Positions 44,650 to 53,457 of a stretch of DNA of 64,000 bases are shown in pieces. Made by a program: the position numbers and the translations under genes. A model generated the notes under the pieces. It made no database searches, was not told where the DNA came from, and worked only from the letters and a program-made list of their open reading frames with translations. The DNA comes from Caldicellulosiruptor diazotrophicus (GTDB taxonomy: Bacteria > Bacillota > Thermoanaerobacteria > Caldicellulosiruptorales > Caldicellulosiruptoraceae), in the NCBI RefSeq assembly GCF_017347585.1, contig NZ_AP024480.1, positions 1,572,001 to 1,636,000 on the forward strand, given 5' to 3'. Position 1 is the stretch's first letter; each line of letters opens with the position of its first letter.

Positions 44650-45095
44650 TAGACTCAGCCTCTCTATTGTATTTATCTTGTTGCTCTACCATATTACGGC
44701 GGGTTTCTATCCACAATAACCATGGTGTTTACCCTCTCATGTCTCTCAGGGTCTTTTCTCATTTGCCCTCAATTCCCTCGTCCCATCTACCATGGCGTGG
44801 ACGCCAGTTATGCTCGTATGCAGGGTCTTCGCCCGTATGGAGGATGTACTCTGACCACCCGCTCACATTTTTCAATCTACTTTCTATAAAAAATCAATTA
44901 ATCCTTTCTCCTTCATTTCTTAACCATCAATATATTTTCTAAGATGTGAACTACTATTAAAAGGGGCGCTTTGCTACTCGACATGACTTAATCTCCTCGC
45001 AAAGCTAAGAATTTCTTTACCCCCTCAAGATGTGAATCACTCAAACTATTTCTCCTACTTTAAACTAAGAATGTTCAAACAATTTTTCTCTCTTC
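44650..45095 (-). ncRNA. noncoding end of the IS110-like element, candidate bridge RNA
   Basis: The stretch downstream of the transposase is more GC-rich than the surroundings (for example 44795-44870) and has several short inverted segments (GGCGT/ACGCC near 44805-44815; GGGCGCTTTGC/GCAAAG near 44965-45005). IS110-family elements are known to encode a structured guide (bridge) RNA in a noncoding end; in IS1111-type members it is on the 3' side. No structure was computed. Confidence 0.35.
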
Positions 45096-45103
45096 GCTTC
45101 ACT

Positions 45104-46159
45104 TCACGCTGTCCTTGCTAAAGCCTCTCTCTTTATATCGCTCAACATCTTGTTACCATCATACTTTATCCCTTTTTTCAAAATCGCATAAAATATCCTT
45201 ATCAACTTACAACACAGTGCTATCAACGATTGCTTCTTCTTCAATGGATTGTTCTGCCGCGTTGTGTAATACATGTGCAGCTGTTTAAATTCTTCATTCT
45301 TTGCTACTATTGTAATCATGCCCCTGAACAAACTACTTCGAAGCCGCCCTCGCCCTCTTTTGCTTATACACGTCTGACCTCTGTGCTTGCCAGAACTATT
45401 CTCAATTATATTAAAACCAGCTAATTTCTGGATCTGTCTCGCATCCTCATACCTCCTTATATCTCCAACCTCAGAAATAAACCCAACTGCCGTTTTTATT
45501 CCAACACCTTTTATTTCAAGAAGCTTATCGCCATTCGGTACATCTTTCAAAAGCTCTGCCATCTCGGCTTCTATCTCTTCTACTTGCTTGTTTAAAAGCT
45601 CATATTCTTCAAGCAAATATCTCATCTCTTGTCTTGCCAGCTTTCTCCCTTCTTTTTTACCTATACTCCTTTTGGCAGCTTCCACTAAATCCATTGCCCT
45701 CCTGCGACTAATCGCTCGCCTATCTATTTTGTCACACCAGTACTCTATAATCCCTTCTACTTCCTTTTCCTCTACATCACAGGGCAATGGCATCTCTTTT
45801 AGGGTCAATAGCGCTACCTTGCCTTCCCAATCAGAAAATACCTCTAAAAACTCTGGAAAATAGATATCAAGCCAGTTGATTACTCGATTTTTTAAAACGT
45901 TCAGCTGTTTTTGTAGCCTTTCATATATGTTCATCGCTACTCTCATCTCAGCATATATACCCTCGGGTATATTTGGCTCTGTATATCTTCCATCCTTCAC
46001 AAGCATTGCTATCGTCTTCGGATCCTTTATATCACTCTTAGTTTGCGTGTTATCATCAAGCTCCTTGCTCCTCTTCACGTGAAAAGGATTCACTAATACC
46101 ACTTTTATGCCATTCTCTCTTAAGTACTGCTCAAAGCACAGCCAGTAATGCCCTGTAGG
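45104..46159 (-). pseudogene. IS110-family transposase, C-terminal part
   Basis: Carries the C-terminal Transposase_20 domain: LLEIKGVGIKTAVGFISEVGD and FNIIENSSGKHRGQTCISKRGRGRLRSSLF, with the catalytic Ser region. The N-terminal RuvC-like DEDD part is on the other side of the inserted element (47466-47705). Joining the two flanks across one copy of the 9-bp duplication restores GIEPTGHYWL, the IS110 signature, in one frame. Confidence 0.88.
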
Positions 46160-47465
46160 GGGAGTTAAAATAAAATTGTGTCCACTGTATAATTAGTATT
46201 GAAATAATTATCAAGGGGGCTACTTAAAATGAATAAAAACGAAATTATTGAGACTGCTAAAAACATGGCTGTAGAGCAAGTATTAAATATGTATTGCTCC
46301 AAAGATGATCCTAACCGCCCAGCTCTAAAGCAACTCTTAGAAAACTTGCTCGATTGCTTTATGTTATCGGAAAGATCAGTGTACCTTGCTAAAAATGACA
46401 ATGACAAAGGCAATGGTTTTTACGATAGAAAACTTGCAACACCTGTTGGCAGTCTTGAAATCTCTGTCCCTCGCACACGTACTGGTAATTTCCGACCTTC
46501 TATCCTCCCTGACCGCTACAAAAGAGTTGATAGTTCATACACTGACCTGCTTATGTCTTTAGTCGTCAATGGTTATTCCGAAAGTTCCCTTGTCCAGACT
46601 TTGAAAGCTTTGAATCTTCCATATTCCGAAAATGAAATACTAAAAATCAAAGAAGACCTTAAAAATGAGCTTCAGTTATTCAAACAAAGAGAACTACCAA
46701 CAAGTGCTTTTGCTCTCATCATCGATGGTTATCATTGTGAAGTTAAGGATAATTCTAAGGTTAAACAAGCTACTTGTTATGTTGTCCTCGGTATCGACTT
46801 AGAAGGTAAAAAAGACATTTTCGGTGTCTACACTTTCTTCGGCAAAGAAAATAAGGCTGATTGGATGAAAGTATTTGAAGACTTAATTACAAGAGGGCTA
46901 AAAGAGATTCTAATTGTCATAAGTGATGACTTCCCTGGTATTATAGATGCTGTCAAACTTGCTTATCCTCTTGCTGACCATCAACTGTGTTTTGTCCACC
47001 TCCAACGTAATGTCAGAAAACATATGACAAAAGAGGATGCTTCAGCTTTTAACAAGAGTTTAGACAGACTTAGAATTTCTTCCTCCGATTTTGACGAAGC
47101 TGTACTGAAATTTAAAGAACTTTGCGATGGATACCTTTCAAAATATCCTCGATTTATTAAAGCAATATCAGAAAAAGCAGAGTTTTATCTTGCCCATATG
47201 AAATACCCTGAGGAATTAAGGAAGCATATCTACACCACAAACGCCGTTGAAAGTGTAAATAGCATGATTGAAAAGATTAGAGTAAATTCAGGTGGATACT
47301 TTCAGTCTGTTGAAGTCTTAGAAATTAATATTTACTTACAGCGAGAGAACTTACGCCGTACAAAATGGAAAAATGGAGTTCCCAGTATTAGAAAATGCAT
47401 CAATAACATAACCCAACTTTACAACTTGCGTTATAAATTGGAAACACAAAATTCTTGACAAGTCT
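46160..47465 (+). mobile_element. IS256-like insertion sequence inside the IS110-like transposase
   Basis: Bounded by the direct repeat CCCTGTAGG at 46151-46159 and 47466-47474, an insertion duplication of the expected size. Imperfect inverted ends share AATTGTGT (left) and TTTTGTGT (right, reverse complement). The single transposase gene is intact, so this is a younger insertion than the decayed one at 5911. Confidence 0.88.
46229..47458 (+). CDS. IS256/Mutator-family transposase, intact
   Basis: 409 residues. DDE residues are visible: FALIIDGYHCEVKD, ILIVISDDFPGIIDAV and TTNAVESVNSMIEKIR; between the second Asp and Glu lies CFVHLQRNVRKHM, typical of the Mutator group. AAGGGGG lies about nine bases before the ATG. 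It differs clearly in sequence from the transposase at 6090-7317. Confidence 0.93.
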   Translation: MNKNEIIETAKNMAVEQVLNMYCSKDDPNRPALKQLLENLLDCFMLSERSVYLAKNDNDKGNGFYDRKLATPVGSLEISVPRTRTGNFRPSILPDRYKRVDSSYTDLLMSLVVNGYSESSLVQTLKALNLPYSENEILKIKEDLKNELQLFKQRELPTSAFALIIDGYHCEVKDNSKVKQATCYVVLGIDLEGKKDIFGVYTFFGKENKADWMKVFEDLITRGLKEILIVISDDFPGIIDAVKLAYPLADHQLCFVHLQRNVRKHMTKEDASAFNKSLDRLRISSSDFDEAVLKFKELCDGYLSKYPRFIKAISEKAEFYLAHMKYPEELRKHIYTTNAVESVNSMIEKIRVNSGGYFQSVEVLEINIYLQRENLRRTKWKNGVPSIRKCINNITQLYNLRYKLETQNS

Positions 47466-47705
47466 CCCTGTAGGTTCTATCCCAACTATCATACTCTCCT
47501 TGCCATTTGCTTTCATTATCTTATTTGCCCAATCCAAAAATTTCTCCATACCTTCTTTTCTATTCTCAAACTCTATTCTCTTGCCAAGCTCCACTCCTCT
47601 AAAATCAAATGCTCTGCCAACATGCCTTTCCTTTGCTATATCTACTCCTACAACTAAAGTTCTTTCTGTGACTTGTAATATCTTTTCATTTTGTGTATAC
47701 TTCAA
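47466..47705 (-). pseudogene. IS110-family transposase, N-terminal part
   Basis: Start is a TTG at 47705, seven bases after AAAGGAGG. The product reads LKYTQNEKILQV, VVGVDIAKERHVGRAFDF (first DEDD Asp) and IVGIEPTG, where the IS256-like insertion interrupts it. Together with 45104-46159 it makes one full IS110 transposase of about 430 residues. Confidence 0.85.
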
Positions 47706-47825
47706 AGAGGGTACCTCCTTTGTTGTGTTTTTTCGTAAGTTGTACAACTTACTTTATTAATTTTATCAGGAGGTACCTTATCTTTTCAAATCTCTTTTCT
47801 CTTCATTTTCACTCATTTTCGTTCA

Positions 47826-48002
47826 TTACAGGAATGCTTCTGTAATTTTCCAGTACCACCGAACAGGATATTTCTGACCGTTTATATAATACAATTCGTG
47901 AGAATAGGCAATGGTTGACAAAGAAGAAATTACGATTAAAATAATTAAGGCAATTGATATCACAATCTTATTGTATAACTTTTTTAAATTCTCAGCAATC
48001 AT
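47826..48002 (-). pseudogene. 5' fragment of a secreted metalloprotease gene
   Basis: ATG at 48002 after AGGAGGGG. The product starts MIAENLKKLYNKIVISIAL with a signal peptide and continues HELYYINGQKYPVRWYWKITE, matching YPHEIYSYPIRWYTKITE of the protease at 7674. It ends four residues later where the IS110-like element begins. The catalytic half is missing from this window. It is driven by promoter cassette D. Confidence 0.75.
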
Positions 48003-48119
48003 TTGCTTTTCCCCTCCTGTCAGTATACTTTTTTTACTAATATTTGCTAATGATACTAAATTTATATTTTCTACGACATATTCACATACCATCTCCTCTT
48101 TAGTACTCTTAATGAAGTT

Positions 48120-48350
48120 AATGCTCCTGTAATCTTGCAGATTGCTATATTTACTAATTTTATCCTTGGCATTTTCACCTCAATTTTACTCTACCAATTT
48201 TTATTCCGTCAAACTTCGTTTTTTTTTTTTAGTTAATTTTATGCAATTTTTAGCTATCAGCTCCCTCTTTCTTTTAATATCTCTAAATTTCTTAAATTCT
48301 CTCTTGTTTTTTCACAAACAAAAAGCTGCCCCCTTCTCTGGAGGCAGCTA
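48120..48350 (-). repeat. promoter/leader/terminator cassette copy D
   Basis: MMPL-type terminator (48320-48349), promoter TTGACG-18-TAAAAT (48212-48183) and the first leader bases (GAGGTGAAAATGCCAAGG), after which it diverges into the leader of the truncated metalloprotease gene. Confidence 0.8.
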
Positions 48351-48375
48351 TCTAAATTGCTTTTTAAAAGCATTT

Positions 48376-48640
48376 TTAAACTATATCCCTTTTTACCCTC
48401 ATCAAACTATTGAACAAAAACGGCAAAAAGAAAAATGCAAGCAGAACAAGAACTATCACAACACAGATGGAAACCTGCATTAATGTCAAAATCCCAGATG
48501 GCAGCATTGCCGCAAATGTGCCGGCTAAAATTATCACCGCTGATGTTACAACATGCCCGATGTTCGTCGAGGTAAGTCTCAGTGCTTTGTTTATCTCCAA
48601 GTCTTTATATTCATAAAATCTTATCAGCAAGAACACACTG
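48376..48640 (-). pseudogene. 3' tail of the MMPL transporter gene (copy D)
   Basis: About 87 codons matching the end of the MMPL protein: FLLIRFYEYKDLEINKAL, NIGHVVTSAVIILAGTFAAM and the final LMRVKRDIV. It differs from the other copies at scattered positions and has no start. 48650-48840 contains no recognisable gene. Confidence 0.85.
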
Positions 48641-48843
48641 CAGTTTATTCTAAAGTATACTTTTCCTTTCCTTCTCTATCCATTTATCCTTAAATACAAT
48701 CATATTATGACATAGAGCCTAATTTTTGTTCCTTTACGTATCTATACATTTTATCAAATTTACCCATAAAATTATATTACAAAAAAAGAAAAAATCGCCT
48801 TTATTTTTACAAAGGGACTTTTGTAGATTGCTGAAATAAAAAT

Positions 48844-48880
48844 AACCTGCAAATCTTTGAAAATAAAGGATTGCAGGCTA
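48844..48880 (-). terminator. intrinsic terminator after the DUF5412 copy
   Basis: CCTGCAATCCTTT pairs with AAAGATTTGCAGG (one bulge) on the minus strand, followed by TTATTTTTATTT. Confidence 0.7.
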
Positions 48881-48961
48881 TTTAAGCTTAAGAAAAATTC
48901 TATAGCGAAAAAATACTCTGCTCACTTTCCCTGAGATTTTTGTTTTTTATTCAAAATTGTT

Positions 48962-49387
48962 CTATCGCCTTTTTACAGGTTCTTTTCTCCAATCAAAAGA
49001 GTCTTTAAAAATGTCTAATCTGTGACCATTAATTATAACTACATGATTATTTATCCATCTAACATCAGCTCTATCTTCCGGGTAATCCCAGTATATGTTT
49101 CTAATTTTTAAGCCACTTTTATAACATAGCTCTCCTCTAACTCCATATGCTGTTGTTGCACCGCCGTTGATTAAGTAAAATTTAATTTTATATTTCCCAT
49201 CAGGGGATAAAGATTCCTTTAAAAATTCGCCATGCGGAAGCATGTTCATATCAAAAAATCGCCAGCAGACAAATAAAGTAAATAATAATATGAGCATTAA
49301 TATTGTCATCAATAATTTGATTAATATTCTTTTAAAAGAACCTTTGTTTACTTCAGCTGAACCATTAGATTTATAAACCTTGCTCAT
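48962..49387 (-). CDS. DUF5412-type membrane-anchored protein, second copy
   Basis: 141 residues from the ATG at 49387. Near-identical to the protein at 31776: LPHGEFLKESLSPDGKYKI, TTAYGVRGELCYKSG and INNHVVIINGHRLDIFKDS, but its C terminus is 14 residues shorter (ends EPVKRR). The membrane helix is retained. Only a short 3' remnant of the usual upstream secreted-protein gene is left, so if expressed it is an orphan partner. Confidence 0.7.
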   Translation of the reverse strand: MSKVYKSNGSAEVNKGSFKRILIKLLMTILMLILLFTLFVCWRFFDMNMLPHGEFLKESLSPDGKYKIKFYLINGGATTAYGVRGELCYKSGLKIRNIYWDYPEDRADVRWINNHVVIINGHRLDIFKDSFDWRKEPVKRR

Positions 49388-49500
49388 ACCATGATATCCC
49401 TTTCCTAATTGCTTCTTGATCTTTCGGATCATCAAAATAGCTATTATTCCAAGAAATTTTAAAATTTCCAGTTAATATTTGAGCAAGTTTTTTAAATTCT
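49388..49500 (-). pseudogene. 3' remnant of the 32227-type secreted protein gene
   Basis: Bases matching the end of the 32227-33096 gene (the region encoding SYYKSYFDDPKDQEAIRKG and WYEQGL) are kept up to about 49480, then fuse directly to the leader hairpin of cassette A. The rest of the gene is deleted. Confidence 0.65.
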
Positions 49501-49504
49501 TATT

Positions 49505-49880
49505 ACTTATTTTATTTTGCATCCCTATCATGAGCGCCCATGAGAGGTTGATGCCATTGTAAACTATAACCTCTCAAGAAATAATTTTAATCATATACAG
49601 GTCTAATACCAAATAGCAAATCAACCTGGTGGTATATAAACTATATTATTTTGATAAGACATTGTATAAATTGTTATATCTATTAATATCCACCTTACTA
49701 TCTTTGCCTAAATTCTACATTGGTAATTTTATTTTGTCAAACGCCTTTTTTACTTTTTTTAATCAATTTTTTAGCATTTTTCAGTTATGAGCTCTCTCTT
49801 TCTTCAAATATCTCTAAATACCTTAAATTTTCTTGTACTTACATGTAATTAAAAAGCTGCCCCCTTCTCTGGAGGCAGCT
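49505..49880 (-). repeat. promoter/leader/terminator cassette copy A (at the intact MMPL gene)
   Basis: MMPL terminator (49851-49880; AGCTGCC pairs with GGCAGCT, then TTTTT), promoter TTGACA-17-TAGAAT (49740-49712), diverged leader and conserved hairpin 49519-49554 with CTCATGGGCGCTCATGA. Confidence 0.8.
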
Positions 49881-49906
49881 ATCTAAATTGCTTTTTAAAA
49901 GCATTT

Positions 49907-52900
49907 TTAAACTATATCTCTCTTTACCCTCATCAAACTATTGAACAAAAACGGCAAAAGGAAAAATGCAAGCAGAACAAGGCCTATCACAACACAGATT
50001 GAAACCTGCATTAATGTCAAAATCCCTGATGGCAGCATTGCCGCAAATGTGCCGGCTAAAATTATCACCGCTGATGTTACAACATGACCAATGTTTGCTG
50101 AGGTAAACTTTAGTGCTTCAGAAAGCTCTAAATTTCTATATTCATAAAACCTTATCAACAAAAATACACTGTAGTCTATACCCAGAGCTAAGAACACAAC
50201 AAAGGTGAAAAATGGCACTGCCCAGTTGAGTGCTTCGTACTTGAATATTCCTTTGAAAATCATCTCTGTGATAGACAGTGCAAGGTAGTAGTCGGCAAAA
50301 ACTATCACTACCATTATTGCAGCATTAAAGATTGACCTTGAAATTAGGAACATGAGAATAAAGATGCTTATTATCATTATTAGTCTCAAAGTCTTAAAAT
50401 CTTTAAAATAAATGCTCTTCAAATCATGGTTTGAAGATGATATCCCACCAACTCCTACCGACACAAACTTTGTGTTTATAAACTCTAAAGAGTTATTTAA
50501 AACCTTTTCCACATTATCAACAATATCAATTGCCTTGTTTGTATACGGATTTGTGTCAAGAATCAAGATTATCTTTGTTATTGTTCTATCTTTGTTCATA
50601 TATGAATCTAAAGCCTTTTTGAAGCTACTGCTTTTTATAGCCTCTGGTGGGACGTAAAAGATGTTTGTTGTTTTGTATCCTTCAAAATAACCCTTCATAC
50701 TCTTCATAGAATTTGCCATCTTGTTAAGTGCATCAGAAATCTGCAAAAGCGCTGATTTTAAGCTTGTAAACCCTGTCTGAAGTTCATCAACTTTTTTTAG
50801 AATCTGTTCTTTTTGTTTGTCAAATTCCTGAATTTTTGAATACATAAGGTTTACACCTGAGATTATTTGCCTTTGACCTTTGTCAATTTGATAGTAGCCA
50901 CTTAGAACCTTCCCTTGAGCATCAGCAAGCTGTTTTGAAGCTGAAGCTATGCTATTAATAGAATTTGAAATAAGCTTCAGAGCTTTGTCAGCTTCATTTA
51001 TCTGGGCTGAAATCTTTTCATATTCAGAAGAAAACTCTTTTAACTTTGGAGCAAACTTATTTGCTTCAGTTTCAATTTTTGATAAAATCTCAGATGCCAT
51101 AATATAATTGATATCCCTTGAGATTTCCGGATACTTATTTGAAAGTGCTTTTAAATTGTTATTTGCAGTATCAATACCTGTCAATAAAAGTTCAATTTGA
51201 TTTGCATCAAATCCCTGTAATTCAATTTTTATCTTATTTATTGATCTTGTATACTCAGAATAAAACTCTTTAAATCCTTCAGACAGCTTACTGCTCCCAA
51301 TTGAAAGCTTATTAAGACCATCATTTATCTTCTTAGAACCATTTAACCCCTGTTCAAATCCACTATTTAGTTTTTCCAAAGAAATTTTCAATTCATATAC
51401 ACCATTCTCAAGCTGTGAAATACCAGTTACAAGTTTTTGAACATCAAATTCTTTTGTTGACATACTTAAATTTTTGTTTATAGTCTCAATTGCATTGTTA
51501 ACTTTCAAAAGACCATCTCTCAAACTATCAATACCTTTTATAACAGTATCTGCTTGGTTTGACAAAGTAAATTGTTTTATAATCTCCCCTTGTGGTCTTG
51601 TAACTGAATACACATATTTTATACCATTTTGCTTACTTAATATTTCAGTTATTTTTTCAATGTCAGATAATGCGTCAGAAGTTGCTAAACTTTTATTAGA
51701 TTTCAAATATATGGTAACAGGAAATGTCTTTCCGCTGCTGAAGTTTTTTGAAATTAAGTTAAATCCTTTCACGGATTTGTATTTTTCAGAAAGTTCGTTT
51801 AATGTGTTGAATGACAAATCGCCTCTGACTGATAAGAGAAAAGGTATTAAGATTAATATCACTGTTGTCAACACCACATAAGGATATTTAGTTGAAAATC
51901 TTGCAGCAGTTTCCCAGAGTCTGCTATGGGTGTGCTGTATTTCTTTATTAAATGGCCAGAGAAGATTTTTACCAAAAATTTTGAGTACAGTAGGAACCAG
52001 TGTCAAAAGCACAAGTAAAAGCACAAGCACACTTACTGCAATTGCTGACATTGCCCTGAAAAAGTTAAAAGACGCTGCTGCAAAAGCCGCAAAACCTGTA
52101 AAAACCGCAAGGCAGCTAAATACCACTGTTTTTCCTGCTGTTTTAAACGTTGTTATTATTGCATCATCAACATCTTTCCCATTTGCAAGCTCTTCTCTGA
52201 ACCTTGAAATAATCAATAGATTATAATCCGTCCCAATTCCAAATAGGGATACAACTATAAATGTTCTTGTAAAGGTATTGATTGGAAAATTAAACTTATC
52301 TGCCAAATGTCCAACTATGCTAAGCGAAATTAAAAACGAAACACCAACTGTTAAAAGTGAAACAATTGGTGTGATAGGTGAGCGGAAAACAAGAACTAAC
52401 ACAATGATTATAAATACAATAGTGATGATATCTGTTTTTTTAACTCCATCTTCTGAAGCTTTTACAAAGTCTTGAGTAATTAAATCTCCACCTGTAAGAT
52501 ACACCTCTAAATCCTTTGGTTTTTGAACAGATTCTATAAATTTATAAATATCATTTCTTATTTCAATAATTTCTCTTCTTGACTTGTCTGCTTGAATGCT
52601 TGCAAGGACAACCTTGTTGTTGCTTGATACGTAGTAGTTCTTTAACTCTGGATTCATAAAATGAGATGAAATATTTTCAATGTTGTATCTTTCTTTGCTA
52701 TTGCCAAGTCCATAAATTATTTTCTTGATTGCTTCAATATCTTTATTCGAAAGACCATTTTTGTCATAAAATACAATTGCTATTGTTGAAAGCTTTTTAT
52801 CCTTTGGTACTCCCTGATACTCTTTTTCTAACGCCGCTGCAACCTGAGAAGGATATTCATGACCAATTTTAGGTTCACCTTTGAGTCGCACTATTTTATT

Positions 52901-52987
52901 TATATCTGGCATAGTAACTACAAATATTACTGTTAAAATAGCCCATATAATAGTGCTCAGCCACGGACGTTTTAAAATTACTCTCAC
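49907..52987 (-). CDS. MMPL/RND-family transporter
   Basis: 1026 residues from the GTG at 52987, well spaced from AGAGGTGAG; another GTG at 52996 is possible. Two related halves: helix 1, a large external loop, then five helices with FGIGTDYNLLIISRFREE; the second half repeats this with FLALGIDYSVFLLIRFYEYR. Between them about 300 residues are coiled-coil (LENGVYELKISLEKLNSG, ISDALNKMANSMKSMKG). This is the YdfJ/MmpL layout for export of lipids or hydrophobic compounds. Its 3' end is repeated at three other places in the window. Confidence 0.92.
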   Translation of the reverse strand: MRVILKRPWLSTIIWAILTVIFVVTMPDINKIVRLKGEPKIGHEYPSQVAAALEKEYQGVPKDKKLSTIAIVFYDKNGLSNKDIEAIKKIIYGLGNSKERYNIENISSHFMNPELKNYYVSSNNKVVLASIQADKSRREIIEIRNDIYKFIESVQKPKDLEVYLTGGDLITQDFVKASEDGVKKTDIITIVFIIIVLVLVFRSPITPIVSLLTVGVSFLISLSIVGHLADKFNFPINTFTRTFIVVSLFGIGTDYNLLIISRFREELANGKDVDDAIITTFKTAGKTVVFSCLAVFTGFAAFAAASFNFFRAMSAIAVSVLVLLLVLLTLVPTVLKIFGKNLLWPFNKEIQHTHSRLWETAARFSTKYPYVVLTTVILILIPFLLSVRGDLSFNTLNELSEKYKSVKGFNLISKNFSSGKTFPVTIYLKSNKSLATSDALSDIEKITEILSKQNGIKYVYSVTRPQGEIIKQFTLSNQADTVIKGIDSLRDGLLKVNNAIETINKNLSMSTKEFDVQKLVTGISQLENGVYELKISLEKLNSGFEQGLNGSKKINDGLNKLSIGSSKLSEGFKEFYSEYTRSINKIKIELQGFDANQIELLLTGIDTANNNLKALSNKYPEISRDINYIMASEILSKIETEANKFAPKLKEFSSEYEKISAQINEADKALKLISNSINSIASASKQLADAQGKVLSGYYQIDKGQRQIISGVNLMYSKIQEFDKQKEQILKKVDELQTGFTSLKSALLQISDALNKMANSMKSMKGYFEGYKTTNIFYVPPEAIKSSSFKKALDSYMNKDRTITKIILILDTNPYTNKAIDIVDNVEKVLNNSLEFINTKFVSVGVGGISSSNHDLKSIYFKDFKTLRLIMIISIFILMFLISRSIFNAAIMVVIVFADYYLALSITEMIFKGIFKYEALNWAVPFFTFVVFLALGIDYSVFLLIRFYEYRNLELSEALKFTSANIGHVVTSAVIILAGTFAAMLPSGILTLMQVSICVVIGLVLLAFFLLPFLFNSLMRVKRDIV

Positions 52988-53021
52988 ACACCTCACCTCT
53001 TTTTAAAATATTACACAGCCT

Positions 53022-53064
53022 ATTTTAACATATGCACTGACCAAACGTCAATGACTAAAAGTCA
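53022..53064 (-). promoter_or_regulatory. MMPL promoter with two tandem TetR-type operators
   Basis: Minus strand promoter TTGACG (53051-53046), 18-base spacer, TAAAAT (53027-53022). Two inverted repeats, TGACCAAACGTCA (53038-53050) and TGACTAAAAGTCA (53052-53064), sit side by side with centres 14 bp apart and cover the -35. The TGAC-N5-GTCA form is typical of TetR-family sites; no TetR gene is in the window. Confidence 0.7.
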
Positions 53065-53083
53065 ATTTAAAAATTAAAAAATT

Positions 53084-53118
53084 AGCTTTTGCAAAGGAAT
53101 ATACCCTTTACAAAAGCT
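53084..53118 (-). terminator. tyrS-type terminator, copy 3
   Basis: AGCTTTTGTAAAGG pairs with CCTTTGCAAAAGCT on the minus strand and is followed by AATTTTTTAATTTTT. Same hairpin as the one at the end of tyrS. Confidence 0.75.
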
Positions 53119-53185
53119 TTATCTTCACAAATTTGAGTTTTCCAACTTGCAAGACATCTCCATTTTGAAGTTCAATGTTAATAAA
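53108..53185 (-). pseudogene. 3' tail of tyrS, copy 3
   Basis: The minus strand encodes IELQNGDVLQVGKLKF, then VKIKLL and TAA, the same residues that end TyrS at 57385. Similarity stops abruptly upstream at about 53185. 53190-53440 is AT-rich without a gene. Confidence 0.88.
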
Positions 53186-53457
53186 AACCCTATCATCGCT
53201 CTGTTAACTAAAATTAGTACAACCTAAGCTTAGGTTATGAAAATTTGGAATAACTTTTGATATCATTATACTACATTCTTATCAGTATTACAATTGACTA
53301 TTATAAAATCCTTTATATAACAGCCCAAACTTCTGCTTTTTCAAAAACTTTCTTATTTTGTCTCAACACCACAATTGAATAAAGCAAAAGTTTTTAATTA
53401 ATAAAAGGGCCTGCAAATTTTGCCGTAAGCCCTTTTTAAATTGTTGTTATACATTAC

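Larger units (their letters stand above)
44640..47800 (-). mobile_element. IS110-like element, interrupted by an IS256-like element
   Basis: Includes the split IS110-type transposase (47705-45104) and about 450 bases of noncoding DNA beyond its stop. The right end is set by the break in a metalloprotease-like gene near 47828, the left end by the broken operon gene near 44635; exact ends are not defined. The two flanks are not halves of one gene, so a deletion or recombination accompanied the insertion. Confidence 0.7.

Noticed and set aside
44604-44942. Plus-strand open frame of 112 codons
   Set aside because: No ribosome site, unusual composition, and it lies in the noncoding end of the IS110-like element opposite the transposase strand.
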